A stretch of 64,000 bases of DNA. It comes from Micrococcales bacterium (GTDB lineage Bacteria; Actinomycetota; Actinomycetes; S36-B12; UBA10799). The stretch lies in the NCBI GenBank assembly GCA_016719135.1, contig JADKAV010000006.1, positions 78,815 to 142,814 of the forward strand, in the 5' to 3' direction. The notes beneath the pieces were generated by a model, which saw only the letters and a list, made by a program, of their open reading frames with translations, did no database searches and was not told the DNA's origin. Both the position numbers and the translations under genes were made by a program. This document shows, piece by piece, positions 63,399 to 64,000 of the stretch (the stretch's first letter is position 1; each line of letters opens with the position of its first letter).

Positions 63399-63738
63399 CA
63401 GCGGGTGCCTTCCAGGTCTTCACGGATCTCGGTGGCCAGGGGGTCGAGTTTGTTGTTCGCGTGCCGCACGTACAGCCAGGTGATCAGCCCGGTGGACACG
63501 AACTGCAGCAGACCGAAGACGATGCCGCGGTTGATGTTCCCCCCCACCGGCTGCGCCATCCACGCGGGTGCGAACACCGCGGCCAGCACGAACGCGAAGT
63601 ACCAGACCAGGAACGCCACGGTCATCGGGAATGCGAAACCCCGATAGCGCTTGCGCAGTTCGACGAACTCTGCGCGGTCAGGTAGGCCTCCGGATCGGGG
63701 GTGCCCCCGACCTTCAGCGGGTCGTGATTGACGGTCAT
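63398..63738 (-). CDS. DUF485 membrane protein, companion of ActP, frameshifted
   Basis: From the ATG at 63738 the frame reads MTVNHDPLKVGGTPDPEAYLTA. The DUF485 core (EFVELRKRYRGFAFPMTVAFLVWYFAFVLAAV, then a second helix VFGLLQFVSTGLITWLY) is in another frame, the shift lying near 63670-63685. One missing base would link TA to AEFVELRK. DUF485 proteins are two-helix partners of ActP with unknown mechanism. Confidence 0.82.
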
Positions 63739-63970
63739 CGGTTCTGCCCTTCCGATCGTCGGGCGGTACGGTCGCGCCCTCAGTGGTCACAAAGTAGGGG
63801 GGTCGGTGGCGCAGATGAAACGTGTTCGCGGCTGCCTGCGGTGAGCGGCGCGAAGTGGTCCACCGGTGGTCCTGCGGCGTGCGATGAACGGTCGGTGACA
63901 GGGCATGAACGGTGGGTGACTGGCGCGCGACTCAACCAAGCCTGGGTTCCGTTCCACAGGGGCGCAAACC

Positions 63971-64000
63971 ATGCGCCTTGATATACACGCTCGTGCTACC
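63971..64000 (+). CDS. possible start of a further gene, cut by the window edge
   Basis: An ATG at 63971, with a GGGGCG stretch about 10 bases before it, opens ten codons (MRLDIHARAT) running to the window end. Too short to identify. The preceding 63739-63970 holds only a short direct repeat (ATGAACGGT.GGTGAC twice near 63885-63920). Confidence 0.25.
   Translation, partial: MRLDIHARAT

Overview
The window is high-GC DNA, densely packed and coding on both strands, and reads as the chromosome of an environmental Actinomycetota. Supporting signs are a WS/DGAT-type acyltransferase, nickel superoxide dismutase with its maturation protease, an F420/FMN-type split-barrel oxidoreductase, two class B flavin monooxygenases, many GTG starts and many ATGA/GTGA/TGATG gene overlaps. 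I see no rRNA, tRNA, CRISPR array or prophage. The species cannot be fixed from the sequence.

Layout. 0-12.1 kb: lipid and xenobiotic oxidation (flavin monooxygenase plus alcohol dehydrogenase, HPP membrane protein, MoxR/CoxE pair, WS/DGAT acyltransferase, flavin reductase, haloalkane-dehalogenase-like hydrolase, DUF2236 protein, aldehyde dehydrogenase). 12.1-20.6 kb: membrane proteins, a previously unlisted 43-residue small gene, a fasciclin lipoprotein, a second flavin monooxygenase coupled to an alpha/beta hydrolase, and a YfcC-type carrier. 20.6-27.6 kb: macro-domain protein, a degenerate ISL3-type element, secreted and membrane proteins, and two frameshifted genes. 27.6-31.1 kb: a compact sulfur operon (PocR-type regulator, sulfide:quinone-oxidoreductase-like flavoprotein, DUF1641, TusE/DsrC-like, DsrE-like). 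31.1-41.9 kb: DEAD-box helicase, sodN/sodX, small enzymes and a lipid-related pair. 42-51 kb: PiT and SulP transporters, a LigB-type dioxygenase, a pseudogene split by a mobile element, beta-carbonic anhydrase and an MFS exporter. 51.3-57.7 kb: a six-gene module of sensor kinase, LytTR regulator, small membrane protein, sodium/solute symporter, DUF294 nucleotidyltransferase and membrane-anchored exonuclease. 59.7-63.7 kb: acetate uptake and activation (DUF485 protein, actP, acs).

Repeats stand out. Four copies of a short ISL3-derived element share terminal inverted repeats of about 19 bp and the same internal pair of CCATCA...TGATGG hairpins. One copy is flanked by a perfect 8-bp target duplication and another splits a secreted-protein gene. 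The same hairpin type occurs alone between moxR and the WS/DGAT gene. Separate dispersed families are a GTTGGA/TCCAAC-rich element at three loci (one duplicated in tandem) and an 18-bp-arm palindrome at two loci. A perfect 21-bp-arm palindrome lies next to acs.

Seven otherwise well conserved genes (DUF1254, DUF429, DUF1641, PiT, acs, DUF485 and the secreted pseudogene) are broken by single-base shifts, mostly in runs of one base. I read most of these as likely sequencing or assembly errors, except the pseudogene, which also carries an insertion and a stop codon.
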